Shown here: positions 28,574 through 37,430 of the stretch, one piece after another
How positions within the stretch are numbered: the first letter of the stretch is position 1
How the letters are laid out: each line of letters opens with the position of its first letter
Assembly (NCBI RefSeq): GCF_006442975.2
Contig: NZ_CP083954.1
Span: 5,277,501-5,341,500, forward strand
Source: Mesorhizobium sp. B2-1-1
Lineage (GTDB): Bacteria; Pseudomonadota; Alphaproteobacteria; Rhizobiales; Rhizobiaceae
DNA: 64,000 nt
Reading direction: 5' to 3'
Made by a program: the position numbers and the translations under genes
The notes under the pieces: generated by a model
The model's input: the letters and a program-made list of their open reading frames with translations, nothing else
What the model was told of the DNA's origin: nothing
Database searches by the model: none

Positions 28574-29110
28574 ATGTTCGCCGGCAAATGCGACCGCGCG
28601 CAACCCGCAACAATTCCATTGCATGGACCGGAAAAACGCCCTGCCGGCCTCGGCGTGCTCTGCCTAGCGTTGTTCGTCACGGCAGAACACTCCAGCGCGC
28701 AGTCTCACCCGGACGAAGATCTATCATGCTCAGGCGAGGCTGTTCGAGGGCAATTTCCTGACTCGGCTCCCGGACGGCAAGTTGAAGCGAGAACCGAACT
28801 ACCTCTAAGAGCATGGCAAAAGACCAAACGGCCGCCGACCGGAATTTTGACGGAAAATGAACTCAAGCAATCGACGCGCCAATGAAGCGCCGTCAGCCGG
28901 CTTGCAGCCGAGCGTGGCTGCGCGCCAGATCATCTCGTCTCGTCCATTTGCAATGGCCATCAGCACTTAGCGTTGTCAAACCGCGCCAGACGACCGTCCG
29001 GGCCCATACCAGGTCTCGGAAGTGGTAATGTCTTATCCGATTGCGCACTCCATTTTCTTGGCCGCTGCTGGCTTAATCGCGTCAGTTGTCATCATCAGAG
29101 TGGCGGTTAC
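28574..29110. other. Intergenic, promoter region of the polysaccharide locus
   Basis: 537 bp without a convincing gene. A frame at 28574-28885 has a signal-peptide-like stretch (GVLCLALFVTAEHSSAQ) but no family match and no ribosome site. GCAGCC/GGCTGC at 28904-28921 forms a 6-bp hairpin. The promoter of rkpK should be in the second half. Confidence 0.4.
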
Positions 29111-30460
29111 ATGCGCATCGCGATTGTTGGTTCGGGTTACGTGGGTCTTGTATCGGGCGCTTGCCTGGCTGATTTCGGCCATCAAGTCGTCTGCGTCGAT
29201 AAGGCGGAGGCCAAGATTGCCGATCTCCAGGCCGGAAGAATGCCGATCTATGAGCCAGGTCTCGACGACCTCGTCGACAAGAATTCCGCGAGCGGCCAGC
29301 TCACCTTCACCAGCACGCTTACAGCGGCAGTCGCCGATGCGGACGTGGTGTTCATTGCCGTCGGGACGCCTTCGAGGCGAGGCGACGGCCATGCCGATCT
29401 GTCCTATGTCTACGAAGCGGCCCGGGAAATCGCGGCCGCTGTTCACGGGTTCACCGTGGTGGCAATCAAATCCACGGTGCCGGTGGGCACGGGGGATGAG
29501 GTCGAACGGATCATTCGCCAATGCAATCCCCTGGCCGATGTGGCCGTCGTCTCCAACCCGGAATTCCTGCGCGAAGGAGCCGCGATCGACGACTTCAAAC
29601 GACCAGACCGGATCGTTATCGGCCTCCCGTCGGACGAGCGTGGCCGGGAGGTGATGGCGGAGGTGTATCGGCCGCTCTATCTCAACCAGGCACCCATCCT
29701 GTTTACCGGCCGCCGCACGTCCGAGCTGATCAAATATGCGGCCAACGCCTTCCTGGCGCTCAAGATCACGTTCATCAACGAGATCGCGGATCTCTGCGAG
29801 AGCGTGGGCGCGAACGTGCGCGAGGTAGCGCGGGGCATCGGGCTCGACAATCGCATCGGCTCAAAGTTCCTGCACGCCGGCCCGGGCTATGGAGGATCCT
29901 GTTTTCCAAAAGACACGCTGGCTTTGGTCAAGACGGCGCAGGACAGCGGCGCGCCATTGCGCCTGATCGAAACGACGGTTGCCGTGAACGACCAGCGAAA
30001 ACGCACCATGGCGCGCAAGATCGTATTTGCCTGCGGCGGAGATGTCCGCGCAAAGACAGTGGCCTTGCTGGGTCTTACCTTCAAACCCAACACCGATGAC
30101 ATCCGTGAAGCGCCTTCCCTCTCGATCATCCAGGCCTTGATCGATTTTGGAGCACATGTCCGAGTGTATGACCCCGAAGGCATGGAACAGGCGAAAATCG
30201 TGCTCGGCACAAGCGTAAGCTATGCCGAAGGCGCCTATGAATGCGCCGAGGGCGCCGACGCGCTGGTCATCGTGACCGAGTGGAATCAGTTCCGCGCCCT
30301 GGATTTTGAACGACTGTCCCGCACGATGTCGAAACGGGTGGTGGTCGACCTGCGCAACATTTACCGGCGGGAAGACATCTCCAAGCACGGCTTCGAGTAC
30401 GTGAATATCGGTGAGGGAGCGGTCGGAGACAAGGCAGTTTTCGCCGCGGCCGCGGAATGA
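29111..30460 (+). CDS. rkpK: UDP-glucose 6-dehydrogenase
   Basis: Oxidises UDP-glucose to UDP-glucuronate with two NAD+, supplying uronic acid for surface polysaccharide. 449 residues. N-terminal Rossmann motif [14 protein letters not shown], the [12 protein letters not shown] loop and the catalytic cysteine at residue 264 in [12 protein letters not shown]-terminal UDP-binding domain includes [17 protein letters not shown]. The frame is open upstream, but the ATG at 29111 begins the conserved [12 protein letters not shown]. It overlaps the epimerase gene by 4 bp. In Sinorhizobium meliloti the rkp-2 region is the same pair, rkpK and lpsL. Confidence 0.94.
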   Translation: MRIAIVGSGYVGLVSGACLADFGHQVVCVDKAEAKIADLQAGRMPIYEPGLDDLVDKNSASGQLTFTSTLTAAVADADVVFIAVGTPSRRGDGHADLSYVYEAAREIAAAVHGFTVVAIKSTVPVGTGDEVERIIRQCNPLADVAVVSNPEFLREGAAIDDFKRPDRIVIGLPSDERGREVMAEVYRPLYLNQAPILFTGRRTSELIKYAANAFLALKITFINEIADLCESVGANVREVARGIGLDNRIGSKFLHAGPGYGGSCFPKDTLALVKTAQDSGAPLRLIETTVAVNDQRKRTMARKIVFACGGDVRAKTVALLGLTFKPNTDDIREAPSLSIIQALIDFGAHVRVYDPEGMEQAKIVLGTSVSYAEGAYECAEGADALVIVTEWNQFRALDFERLSRTMSKRVVVDLRNIYRREDISKHGFEYVNIGEGAVGDKAVFAAAAE

Positions 30461-31485
30461 GGTATCTGGTCACCGGCACCGCAGGATTCATCGGTTTTCA
30501 CCTGGCGCGCCGGCTCCTCGACGACGGTCATCGCGTCACCGGCTTCGACGGCATGACGCCATACTATGACATCGTCCTGAAGCAGTCCCGACACGCCCTG
30601 CTTCAAAGATACGACGCCTTTCGCGCCCATATCGGCCAACTGGAAGACCTGGATGCCCTTCGCCGCGCCGCGGACTACGCCCGGCCCGATGTGATCGTGC
30701 ATCTGGCCGCGCAGGCCGGTGTCCGCTACTCAATCGACAATCCGCGAAGTTACACGGACAGCAATCTCGTCGGCTCGTTCAACGTCCTTGAGCTTGCGCG
30801 TGATCTCAAGCCCCGGCATTTGCTCCTTGCGTCCACGAGCTCGGCCTATGGAGCGAACGACAAGATGCCATTCGTCGAAACCGACAAGGCTGATTGGCCG
30901 TTAACCTTCTATGCGGCCACGAAGAAGGCGATGGAGGCGATGGCGCACTCCTATTCACATATCTTCGGAACGCCGACCACATGCTTCCGCTTCTTCACCG
31001 TATACGGCCCCTGGGGCCGGCCCGACATGGCGCTCTTCAAATTTGTCGACGCGATCGAGAACGGCCGTCCGATCGAAGTGTATGGCGAAGGCCTGATGAA
31101 GCGCGATTTCACCTATATCGATGATCTCGTCGAAGCCATCGTCCGACTCGTCGAATGCACGCCGGCGACAGGTCGCGCGGCGTCCGCTCCCGGCGTCGTC
31201 GACACGCTGTCACCCGTCGCGCCGTGGCGTGTCGTCAACATAGGCGGCGGCGAGCCTGTCGGGCTGCTGCCTTTCATCGAGACGATCGAGAACTGCCTGG
31301 GCAAACGCGCCATCCGCAAGATGTTGCCGATGCAGGCTGGCGACATGCGGGCAACCTATGCCGACCCCCGCCTGCTGGAGGCCCTTACGGGCTTTCGCCC
31401 TTGCACCAGCGTCGAGGACGGGGTGACCGCCTTCGTACGCTGGTATCTGGAAGAACGGCCGTCGCGGCCGACAATCGCCGCCTGA
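30457..31485 (+). CDS. lpsL: UDP-glucuronate 4-epimerase
   Basis: Converts UDP-glucuronate made by the preceding gene into UDP-galacturonate. 342 residues of the extended SDR family: NAD motif [12 protein letters not shown] at the N-terminus, STSSAYG around residue 128, and YAATK with catalytic Tyr152 and Lys156. The C-terminal [13 protein letters not shown] and [12 protein letters not shown] are typical. Starts inside an ATGA overlap with rkpK, so the two steps are coupled. Confidence 0.92.
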   Translation: MRYLVTGTAGFIGFHLARRLLDDGHRVTGFDGMTPYYDIVLKQSRHALLQRYDAFRAHIGQLEDLDALRRAADYARPDVIVHLAAQAGVRYSIDNPRSYTDSNLVGSFNVLELARDLKPRHLLLASTSSAYGANDKMPFVETDKADWPLTFYAATKKAMEAMAHSYSHIFGTPTTCFRFFTVYGPWGRPDMALFKFVDAIENGRPIEVYGEGLMKRDFTYIDDLVEAIVRLVECTPATGRAASAPGVVDTLSPVAPWRVVNIGGGEPVGLLPFIETIENCLGKRAIRKMLPMQAGDMRATYADPRLLEALTGFRPCTSVEDGVTAFVRWYLEERPSRPTIAA

Positions 31486-31494
31486 AGCGCGCAG

Positions 31495-31539
31495 ACCTGT
31501 GCTCCGTGCACGCGCCTAGGTCCTTGGCGCGACACAGGT
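31495..31539. terminator. Nested inverted repeat between convergent genes
   Basis: CGCGCC (31511-31516) pairs with GGCGCG (31526-31531), and outside it ACCTGTG (31495-31501) pairs with CACAGGT (31533-31539). It lies between the stops of lpsL and the oppositely read formyltransferase gene, where a bidirectional terminator is expected. There is no strong T-tract. Confidence 0.4.
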
Positions 31540-31542
31540 TGG

Positions 31543-32442
31543 TCATGCCGAGGCCAGCTTGGCATGTATCCTGGGCCTTTCGCCATGCCAGGATGTCACC
31601 TCAATGGCGGCTCCGTCTCCACAAAGCACTGTAAAGCCGCTGTCGGTATGAGTTTGGACCTGGCCGGTCAGCCCGATATGGCGCCCAGGCGGGGCAAACA
31701 TGCGCGCCTTGTCGATCACGATCTTGGCACCGGCAGTGAAAGTGAAGGCGCCCGGATAGGGATCGCCGACGGCGCGGACGAAACGAAGGACATTCTCGGC
31801 AGCATCGCTCCAGTCGATTATTCCGTCATCGGCCGTGCGCTTTGCGCAATAGCTGGCAAGGGATTCGTCCTGCGCGACGCCCACGGCCTTGTCACGACTT
31901 ATCGCCGAAACGACAAGCGGCGTCATCTCGAACAGTGCCTGCTTGTGCTTGTCGTAGAGCGAGCGCGCGGTCTCGTCCGGTGCCACGGCAAAAAGCTTCT
32001 GGAGGACGATAGGGCCACTGTCGACACCCTCGTCGAGCCGGAAGAAAGTCGAGCCCGTCTCCTTTTCATTCGCAATGATCGTCCAGGGGATCACCGCCCT
32101 GCCCCGAAAACGCGGTAACGGCGCCGGGTGAAAGCCGATCGAGCCATATCGGGCGACCGAGCGAAATTCGCCGCGGCAGATTTGCGACCAGCCGACCACC
32201 ATCGTCAAATCGGGCCGCTCGGCTTCGAGCCTGTCGATCGTGTCGGGCGCATTGATGTCCTTGGTCAGGTGGACCGCGGCCCCGGCCAGGCGTGCCGGCC
32301 CCGCCAGATCGACGAAATCGGAATGGCGTTTGGAAGCTTCGCCCGCAAGGGTGACAAGCAGCGAAGGCGTCATGCCAGCTTCGACAAGGGCATCGAATGC
32401 GACCCGAGATCCCTCCACCGCACCGACAAAGGCTATGCGCAT
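31543..32442 (-). CDS. Formyltransferase family protein (sugar N-formyltransferase-like)
   Basis: 299 residues, Fmt-like fold using N10-formyl-tetrahydrofolate, here probably formylating an amino sugar rather than Met-tRNA. The catalytic loop reads IGFHPAPLPRFRGRAV near residue 106, with His and the LPxxRG motif, but Gly in the position where Fmt and ArnA have Asn. The Asp of the EGVDSGPIV segment is kept. A C-terminal OB-like domain follows (ENVLRFVRAVGDPYPGAF). The ATG at 32442 starts MRIAFVG; 27 extra upstream codons are unlikely. It is read against its neighbours in the polysaccharide locus. Confidence 0.78.
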   Translation of the reverse strand: MRIAFVGAVEGSRVAFDALVEAGMTPSLLVTLAGEASKRHSDFVDLAGPARLAGAAVHLTKDINAPDTIDRLEAERPDLTMVVGWSQICRGEFRSVARYGSIGFHPAPLPRFRGRAVIPWTIIANEKETGSTFFRLDEGVDSGPIVLQKLFAVAPDETARSLYDKHKQALFEMTPLVVSAISRDKAVGVAQDESLASYCAKRTADDGIIDWSDAAENVLRFVRAVGDPYPGAFTFTAGAKIVIDKARMFAPPGRHIGLTGQVQTHTDSGFTVLCGDGAAIEVTSWHGERPRIHAKLASA

Positions 32443-32875
32443 GAATTCAAGGCTCCAACTCACCGGCGTGAGCGATAGATGGACACAGATCTCTTCTATT
32501 GTCTGCTTCGTTTCTGCGCCCAAGTCCTCCTTTAGAGGTAAACGGCAGCCGGCGATGCATCCCTATGTGCAACTCGTCCCTTCAAAGAAAGCTGGGTATT
32601 TAGGGGTTGCGACAGCGGGATTGGAATACGCGATGGACAGCTTCGCCGGCTTGGCATTTCTGGATCGCAGCGCCACTACAGTCGGGAAGGGCGGATCTGA
32701 TCTGCTACGCATGGCGATCCTGCTTTCTGGACGCCGACGCATTTGTGCTTTCGTCCCGCTACGAAGATTGCGCGGTACCACTCAAGGCCATGGCCGGCAG
32801 CCCGCCCATCGCGTCCTTCGACTGCGACGTCATACATGCTGCGCTACGATCCCCAAGGACTGAAGACCTGTCACC
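32443..32875. other. Intergenic with gene debris
   Basis: 433 bp with no intact gene. The second half contains a short segment clearly related to the C-terminal core of GT4 glycosyltransferases (annotated separately at 32718-32832); the rest is unrecognised. This suggests deletion of a glycosyltransferase gene at this spot. Confidence 0.5.
32718..32832 (+). pseudogene. GT4 glycosyltransferase remnant
   Basis: In one frame the DNA reads DADAFVLSSRYEDCAVPLKA followed by MAGSPPIASFDCDV. This matches the donor-binding EX7E region of GT4 enzymes, e.g. LFVLPSRYEGFPNVLIEAMA in the intact neighbour at 33877. The first Glu and the spacing are preserved, but the second Glu of EX7E is Lys. No complete reading frame surrounds it. 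It is a degraded piece of a lost glycosyltransferase. Confidence 0.6.
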
Positions 32876-33859
32876 ATGCTGACGACCACCCGTCTGACAT
32901 TGCATAAGATCGACGCCCGGATCAGGATGACCTGGGCTGCGTCGGGCGCAGACGCGTTTCTTGTCTCCTATCCCGAATCTGGAGCAACCCAGCTTAGACA
33001 TATCCTTTCGGAATACTTTCGTCGCCACGCCAACGGCGAAAATGTCCATCTTTCGCCAATGTTCGAGGTTCTTCCGGATTTCGATCTCGATCCGACGAGG
33101 GGCATCCCGGCTTTTCGTTACACAGATGAGCGCCATCGTGTGCCGCTCGTCCTGGTTTCGCACCTCACCTATAGACGCTCGCTTTTTCTCAACCGACCCA
33201 TCATCTTCATGACTCGAGATCCGCGCGACGTAATCGTGTCAGCTTATTTCGATGCCACACGTCACAAACGCTGCTTCGAAGGCACCATGGACGCGTTCAT
33301 TGCCGATCGCGAACAAGGCCTGCCGGCTCTGATAGTATATCTGAATGATTGGGGTAGAGGTCTAAAGCATCACGTAAGTGCAGTATTGGGCTATGGGGAA
33401 CTGACGGAAGACCCTATGGGTGCCTGCACGCGTATCCTGAGATTTCTCGGCCACACACCGTCCGTGCGCGCGCTTCAGGATTCTATCGACGCCTCGCGTT
33501 TCGATGTAATGCGTGAGCATGAGATGGCGGGCGGCCTAGCGGCCCACGATGGCGAAAGCCAGCATGCGCGTCCCGGCAAGGTCGGCGGCTTTTCCGATCA
33601 TCTTAGTGATGCGCAAGCCGAACTCATTGAGCAGACCTGCATCGACTGGCTAACTCCAGCCGCGATCGAACTGCTTGCCCGTGGCGGAACGCGGCTCGCA
33701 TGCGGCTGGTATGAACTTCGCCGCCAATTCATGGATGAACACGGCCAAGGCGAGACGATCAAGAGAGATCTTCCTGTCGTCGAATCCCTTTCCACCAATC
33801 CATGCAGCAACTTGGCGGAGATCGCCGAGAAGTATGGAAACAATCCATCGACGTCCTGA
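32876..33859 (+). CDS. Sulfotransferase family protein with altered PAPS loop
   Basis: 327 residues related to PAPS-dependent sulfotransferases. The 3'-phosphate site RDPRDVIVSAYFDATR near residue 113 is well kept, as is the C-terminal RPGKVGGFSDHLS. The 5'-phosphosulfate loop, normally SYPKSGRTWLR, reads SYPESGATQLR: the key Lys is Glu34 and the Trp is lost. The usual SYE near the middle is GYG. The enzyme may be inactive or may have changed chemistry. GT4 gene starts 17 bp downstream. It belongs to the sulfation module with cysD/cysN and the intact sulfotransferase at 45467. Confidence 0.8.
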   Translation: MLTTTRLTLHKIDARIRMTWAASGADAFLVSYPESGATQLRHILSEYFRRHANGENVHLSPMFEVLPDFDLDPTRGIPAFRYTDERHRVPLVLVSHLTYRRSLFLNRPIIFMTRDPRDVIVSAYFDATRHKRCFEGTMDAFIADREQGLPALIVYLNDWGRGLKHHVSAVLGYGELTEDPMGACTRILRFLGHTPSVRALQDSIDASRFDVMREHEMAGGLAAHDGESQHARPGKVGGFSDHLSDAQAELIEQTCIDWLTPAAIELLARGGTRLACGWYELRRQFMDEHGQGETIKRDLPVVESLSTNPCSNLAEIAEKYGNNPSTS

Positions 33860-33876
33860 CGTTAAGAGGGGAGTAA

Positions 33877-34980
33877 ATGCGACTTGCGATTGTGCAGGCG
33901 GGCCTGGGTGCAGGAGGGACGGAGCGCGTCGTCAGTCTGCTTGCCGCAGATCGATGCAGGCGCGGAGATGAAGTCCATCTATTTGCTTTCGTGGGAGAGC
34001 AAGACAAGAGCTATTTTGCCCTGCACCCGAAGGTCACTGTCCACAGACTTGTAGAGGATGGAGCTTCGCGGCTTTCGAAACTCGGATTTGTCCGCAGCTT
34101 GCGGCGCGTGGTCGTGTTGCGCGCGGAATTCAAGCAGCTTCAGCCCACTCTGATCGTTTCATTTCTAACAAAGATTAATATTCTCTGCCTGCTGGCGGCG
34201 AAGAATCTTGGCATCCGGGTTATTATCTCGGAAAGAAACAATCCCAAAGCGCAGAAGAAACACGCCGCTTGGCGGCTCGTTTCTGGCATCATACTTCGGC
34301 AGGCGGATCGGCTCGTCATGCAGACTGATGCGATTGTCAAGACGCTTCCGGATACGCTCAGAAAAAAAGCCCACGTTATCGGAAATCCTTGCGAGGTCAT
34401 CGGAAATCCGTGCGAGGCGACCGATGCCTACAAAGACCATGGCAATGAGATGTTTCGCCTGGTCGCCGTCGGACGCCTGGTGGAACAGAAAGGCTTCGAC
34501 ACGCTGATAAAGGCGTTTGCTAAAGTCGCCAGCGAATTTCCGGCATGGGCGTTGACAATCTTCGGCGAGGGACCTGATCGGGTTCTTCTTCAACGTCAGA
34601 TCGATGCGTTGGATTTGGAGGACAGGGTAAAGCTTGCCGGCATTACCGAGCGTCCGGGCGAATGGGCGCGCGACGCCTCCCTCTTTGTCCTGCCGTCACG
34701 CTACGAAGGCTTTCCCAACGTGCTGATCGAGGCGATGGCGGCAGGCCTGCCCGTCGTCGCAACGGACTGCGATTTCGGTCCATCCGAAATCATCGAACCA
34801 GGCGTTTCGGGTCTGCTGGTACCAGTCGACGATGTTGCCGAGTTGGCATCCGCGATGGCATGCCTGATGCGAAACAATGCTCTTCGCCACAAAATGGGTA
34901 GATCGGCCCGGAAAACAATCGATCGGTTCTCAATGCAGCAGATTGCGGAAAAATGGGACTCCGCTTTGACGAAATTCTGA
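33877..34980 (+). CDS. GT4 glycosyltransferase
   Basis: Retaining GT4/GT-B glycosyltransferase, 367 residues, probably adding a sugar to the lipid-linked repeat unit at the inner face of the membrane. N-terminal acceptor domain begins RLAIVQAGLGAGGTERVV; the C-terminal donor domain has VAVGRLVEQKGFDTLIKAF and the EX7E region in SRYEGFPNVLIEAMAAGLP. GAGGGGAG precedes the ATG. A 21-bp in-frame tandem duplication (34375-34416) gives VIGNPCE twice at the domain linker. Donor and acceptor are unknown. Confidence 0.88.
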   Translation: MRLAIVQAGLGAGGTERVVSLLAADRCRRGDEVHLFAFVGEQDKSYFALHPKVTVHRLVEDGASRLSKLGFVRSLRRVVVLRAEFKQLQPTLIVSFLTKINILCLLAAKNLGIRVIISERNNPKAQKKHAAWRLVSGIILRQADRLVMQTDAIVKTLPDTLRKKAHVIGNPCEVIGNPCEATDAYKDHGNEMFRLVAVGRLVEQKGFDTLIKAFAKVASEFPAWALTIFGEGPDRVLLQRQIDALDLEDRVKLAGITERPGEWARDASLFVLPSRYEGFPNVLIEAMAAGLPVVATDCDFGPSEIIEPGVSGLLVPVDDVAELASAMACLMRNNALRHKMGRSARKTIDRFSMQQIAEKWDSALTKF

Positions 34981-35351
34981 AAGTGAAGGCAATCGATCAC
35001 GAACTCAGTTATTCAGGTTCGTGATCTACGGATGAAAATATCCAATGCCGGACAAGAACACCTCGAGCGTTTTCAAATCTGGCGCACATATCCTGATGTT
35101 CATCCGGAGAATGATCTTTGATAGGCGCACTTTACAGCCAATGTAACTAAAAGCGGCGACCTGTCGCGCGTGGAAGGCAATGCCCGCACATCGTCCCTGA
35201 TTGGGATCGGTCTCAAGACACAAGGCACATGTAGACTTCGAGATTGTGTCCCGTGGCGTGGCCTGGCTTTTGACCACTACGAAGCCTTGCGGTTGGCCAG
35301 AGGACGTATCAGCGAGCTGCGGCAGGCATGCCGATGAAAGGAGCATCGCTC
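34981..35351. other. Intergenic, no gene recognised
   Basis: 371 bp between the GT4 gene and the fused sugar-transferase gene. Apart from a perfect hairpin at 34995-35026 nothing is identified. A 106-codon frame on the - strand (35026-35346) shows no family resemblance and no ribosome site. Confidence 0.4.
34995..35026 (+). terminator. Perfect 10-bp stem-loop after GT4 gene
   Basis: GATCACGAAC and GTTCGTGATC are exact reverse complements around a 12-nt loop, 14 bp after the stop. No T-tract follows, so it may stabilise mRNA or act with Rho rather than terminate by itself. Confidence 0.4.
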
Positions 35352-37172
35352 ATGAAACGCACGTTCGATCTGCTCGGTGCCGCCTGCCTTCTGCTGCTGA
35401 TGTCGCCCTTCATCGCGGTGCTTTCAATAGCAGTCGCGCTGCTTCTTGGGCGGCCTGTTTTTTTCCGCCAGGAACGTCCCGGCCTGCACGGGAAACCATT
35501 CAAGATAATCAAGTTCAGAACGATGACCGATCGTCGGGATCGTCATGGCCGGCTGCTTCCCGATGCTGACAGGCTGACTGGCTTTGGCAGCTTTCTGCGC
35601 GCAAGCAGCCTTGATGAGCTGCCCGAATTGATCAATGTATTGCGGGGTGAGATGAGCCTCGTCGGGCCTCGTCCCCTCTTGATGGAGTATCTCCCCCGCT
35701 ACAGCCCTGAGCAGGCGCGTCGTCACCAAGTCATTCCCGGCATCACAGGTTTGGCGCAGGTGAACGGCCGCAACGCACTTGATTGGGAGAACCGCTTCGT
35801 CCTGGACGTCTGGTATGTCGATCACCGGACCTTCGCACTTGACCTGAAAATTCTCTGCCTGACCTTTTACAAGATCTTCACCCGAGAGGGGATCAGCGCC
35901 GCGGGACACGCCACCATGCCCGAGTTCATGGGCTCGCAGGTTTTGCAGTCGGGCGGGCCGTTGAGGACGTCTGGATCGCGCCTGCCACGGTTGGCCGCAA
36001 GGGTTGCAGCCATCGGTATTCTGCTAGAACTTGGGACTGCCGCTTTCGTTTTTGTTGTCGATCCATATGGGATCAACCATCATCTGGAGATTCCTGATTT
36101 CAATGCCGAAAAGACACATCGCCTTTCGATCGGTACGACAGCCGAGCGCTCACTACGTCTATGGCTCACCGACTACGACACTTTGATCCTCGGCGGCTCG
36201 CGGGCGCGCGTCGGGCTTGATCCCGCCGGACCGAGCCTAGCTAGGCTGAAGGCCTACAATGCCGCGGTTCCGCATGCGAGCATGGTCGAACTCTATGACA
36301 TTGGCATGTTCGCCCTGGCTCACGGCGCACCCCGCCGGATGATCGTCAATCTCGATTTCTCCATGTTTGAGGCGGACCGAACGGAAACCCAAGATTTTCC
36401 GGAGTCCGGCTTTGCCGGAGTCCCAATGCCTATCGTTTATGCGCGGTCCCTGTTCTCCCCCGAAAGCTTTATCGACGCTTTGCGGACGGTGCACGCCAAC
36501 AGCATTGGATTTCGGGAGACCGACAAGGAAGACGGTTTTCACCAGATCATGTTGGCACATAATTACAGCTACAGACAGGTGTCCGACCAGAGGCTGAATC
36601 GGTTGATGGCGGAGTTTTCGTCTCCCGGCAGCTTCGATTATGACATCACCAGAATCGGCCTGTTGCATGACCTGCTGGATCGTCTCACCGCCGCTGGAGT
36701 AGACGTCACGCTCTTCATTTCGCCGATACATGCTCGTCAGATGGAAGCACTCAGGGCCATGGGGCTACTCCCGGTTTACGACCGCTGGCGTGTGGATCTG
36801 ACGTATACCGTAAGTCAGGTCAACGCATCCAAGACAGCCACGTCTGAAGTGAAACTGTGGGATTTTAGCGGCTATAACTCCGTTACAATGGAAGACATTC
36901 CGGATCCGGGCGATCGTCATCAGACGATGCGGTGGTACTGGAGCTCTGCGCGTTACACTCCGGCCTTGGGAGAGTTGATGCTGGATCGCATGCTCGGCCA
37001 AGCCTATTCGGGCCCGTCGGATTTCGGCATATCTCTTACCGGATCCAACCTTAGATCAATCCTCGACCAACAGCGAAAGAGGCGCACCATATATGTCGTG
37101 CTTCATCCCGAGGAGATTAATAGGATATGGAGCCGTTTGCTTTTATTTAAATTTACAAAGCCAAATATCTAG
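35352..37172 (+). CDS. Sugar transferase fused to a membrane-anchored SGNH-like domain
   Basis: 606 residues, about three times the normal length. Residues 1-205 are a complete initiating sugar-phosphate transferase (PglC/WcaJ catalytic core): membrane hairpin, FFRQERPGLHGKPFKIIKFR, SSLDELPELINVLRGEMSLV and PGITGLAQVNGRN. It transfers a sugar phosphate to undecaprenyl phosphate. After a linker, a membrane segment near 220-238 leads to a 370-residue domain with DTLILGGSRARVGLDP, an SGNH-like block-I motif, and YWSSARYTPALGELML near the C-terminus, where SGNH-like proteins often carry His. One continuous frame joins both halves. ATG at 35352 follows AAAGGAG; upstream ATGs lack a site. Confidence 0.82.
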   Translation: MKRTFDLLGAACLLLLMSPFIAVLSIAVALLLGRPVFFRQERPGLHGKPFKIIKFRTMTDRRDRHGRLLPDADRLTGFGSFLRASSLDELPELINVLRGEMSLVGPRPLLMEYLPRYSPEQARRHQVIPGITGLAQVNGRNALDWENRFVLDVWYVDHRTFALDLKILCLTFYKIFTREGISAAGHATMPEFMGSQVLQSGGPLRTSGSRLPRLAARVAAIGILLELGTAAFVFVVDPYGINHHLEIPDFNAEKTHRLSIGTTAERSLRLWLTDYDTLILGGSRARVGLDPAGPSLARLKAYNAAVPHASMVELYDIGMFALAHGAPRRMIVNLDFSMFEADRTETQDFPESGFAGVPMPIVYARSLFSPESFIDALRTVHANSIGFRETDKEDGFHQIMLAHNYSYRQVSDQRLNRLMAEFSSPGSFDYDITRIGLLHDLLDRLTAAGVDVTLFISPIHARQMEALRAMGLLPVYDRWRVDLTYTVSQVNASKTATSEVKLWDFSGYNSVTMEDIPDPGDRHQTMRWYWSSARYTPALGELMLDRMLGQAYSGPSDFGISLTGSNLRSILDQQRKRRTIYVVLHPEEINRIWSRLLLFKFTKPNI

Positions 37173-37430
37173 GCAATTTTCTCTTTATTAGTTCGGTATG
37201 TCTTATAGTTCTACTTTTTTGTTCCGCATATATTTAGCGATAAAACGGCCATGAAGCTGCTACCGCTAATGGGGTAGGCCATCGGTCGTAGCGGCGATCA
37301 GGTCCTAGCTTATTGGGGTTGCGACAGGACCAAACTTGGTCGTGGCGGCTTTCTGGTTTCTGCCGATGATGGATGCATCGGCAGAAACAATCCCGGAGAA
37401 CGACCAAGGGACGCGTACTGCCGATCAAGA
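37173..37430. other. AT-rich intergenic with possible mobile-element debris
   Basis: The first 80 bp are notably AT-rich for this genome. Further on, the - strand encodes RRYDRWPTPLAVA, which faintly recalls the RYDR block near the C-terminus of IS5-family transposases, but no frame is intact. A partly similar 21-bp stretch occurs near 46617. The assignment is weak. Confidence 0.2.

Noticed and set aside
28574..28885. 103-codon frame with a signal-peptide-like stretch
   Set aside because: No ribosome site, no family match and unusual composition; kept only as a remark in the intergenic entry.
35026..35346. 106-codon frame on the - strand with several cysteines
   Set aside because: No recognisable motif, no ribosome site, cysteine spacing matches no known zinc-binding pattern.
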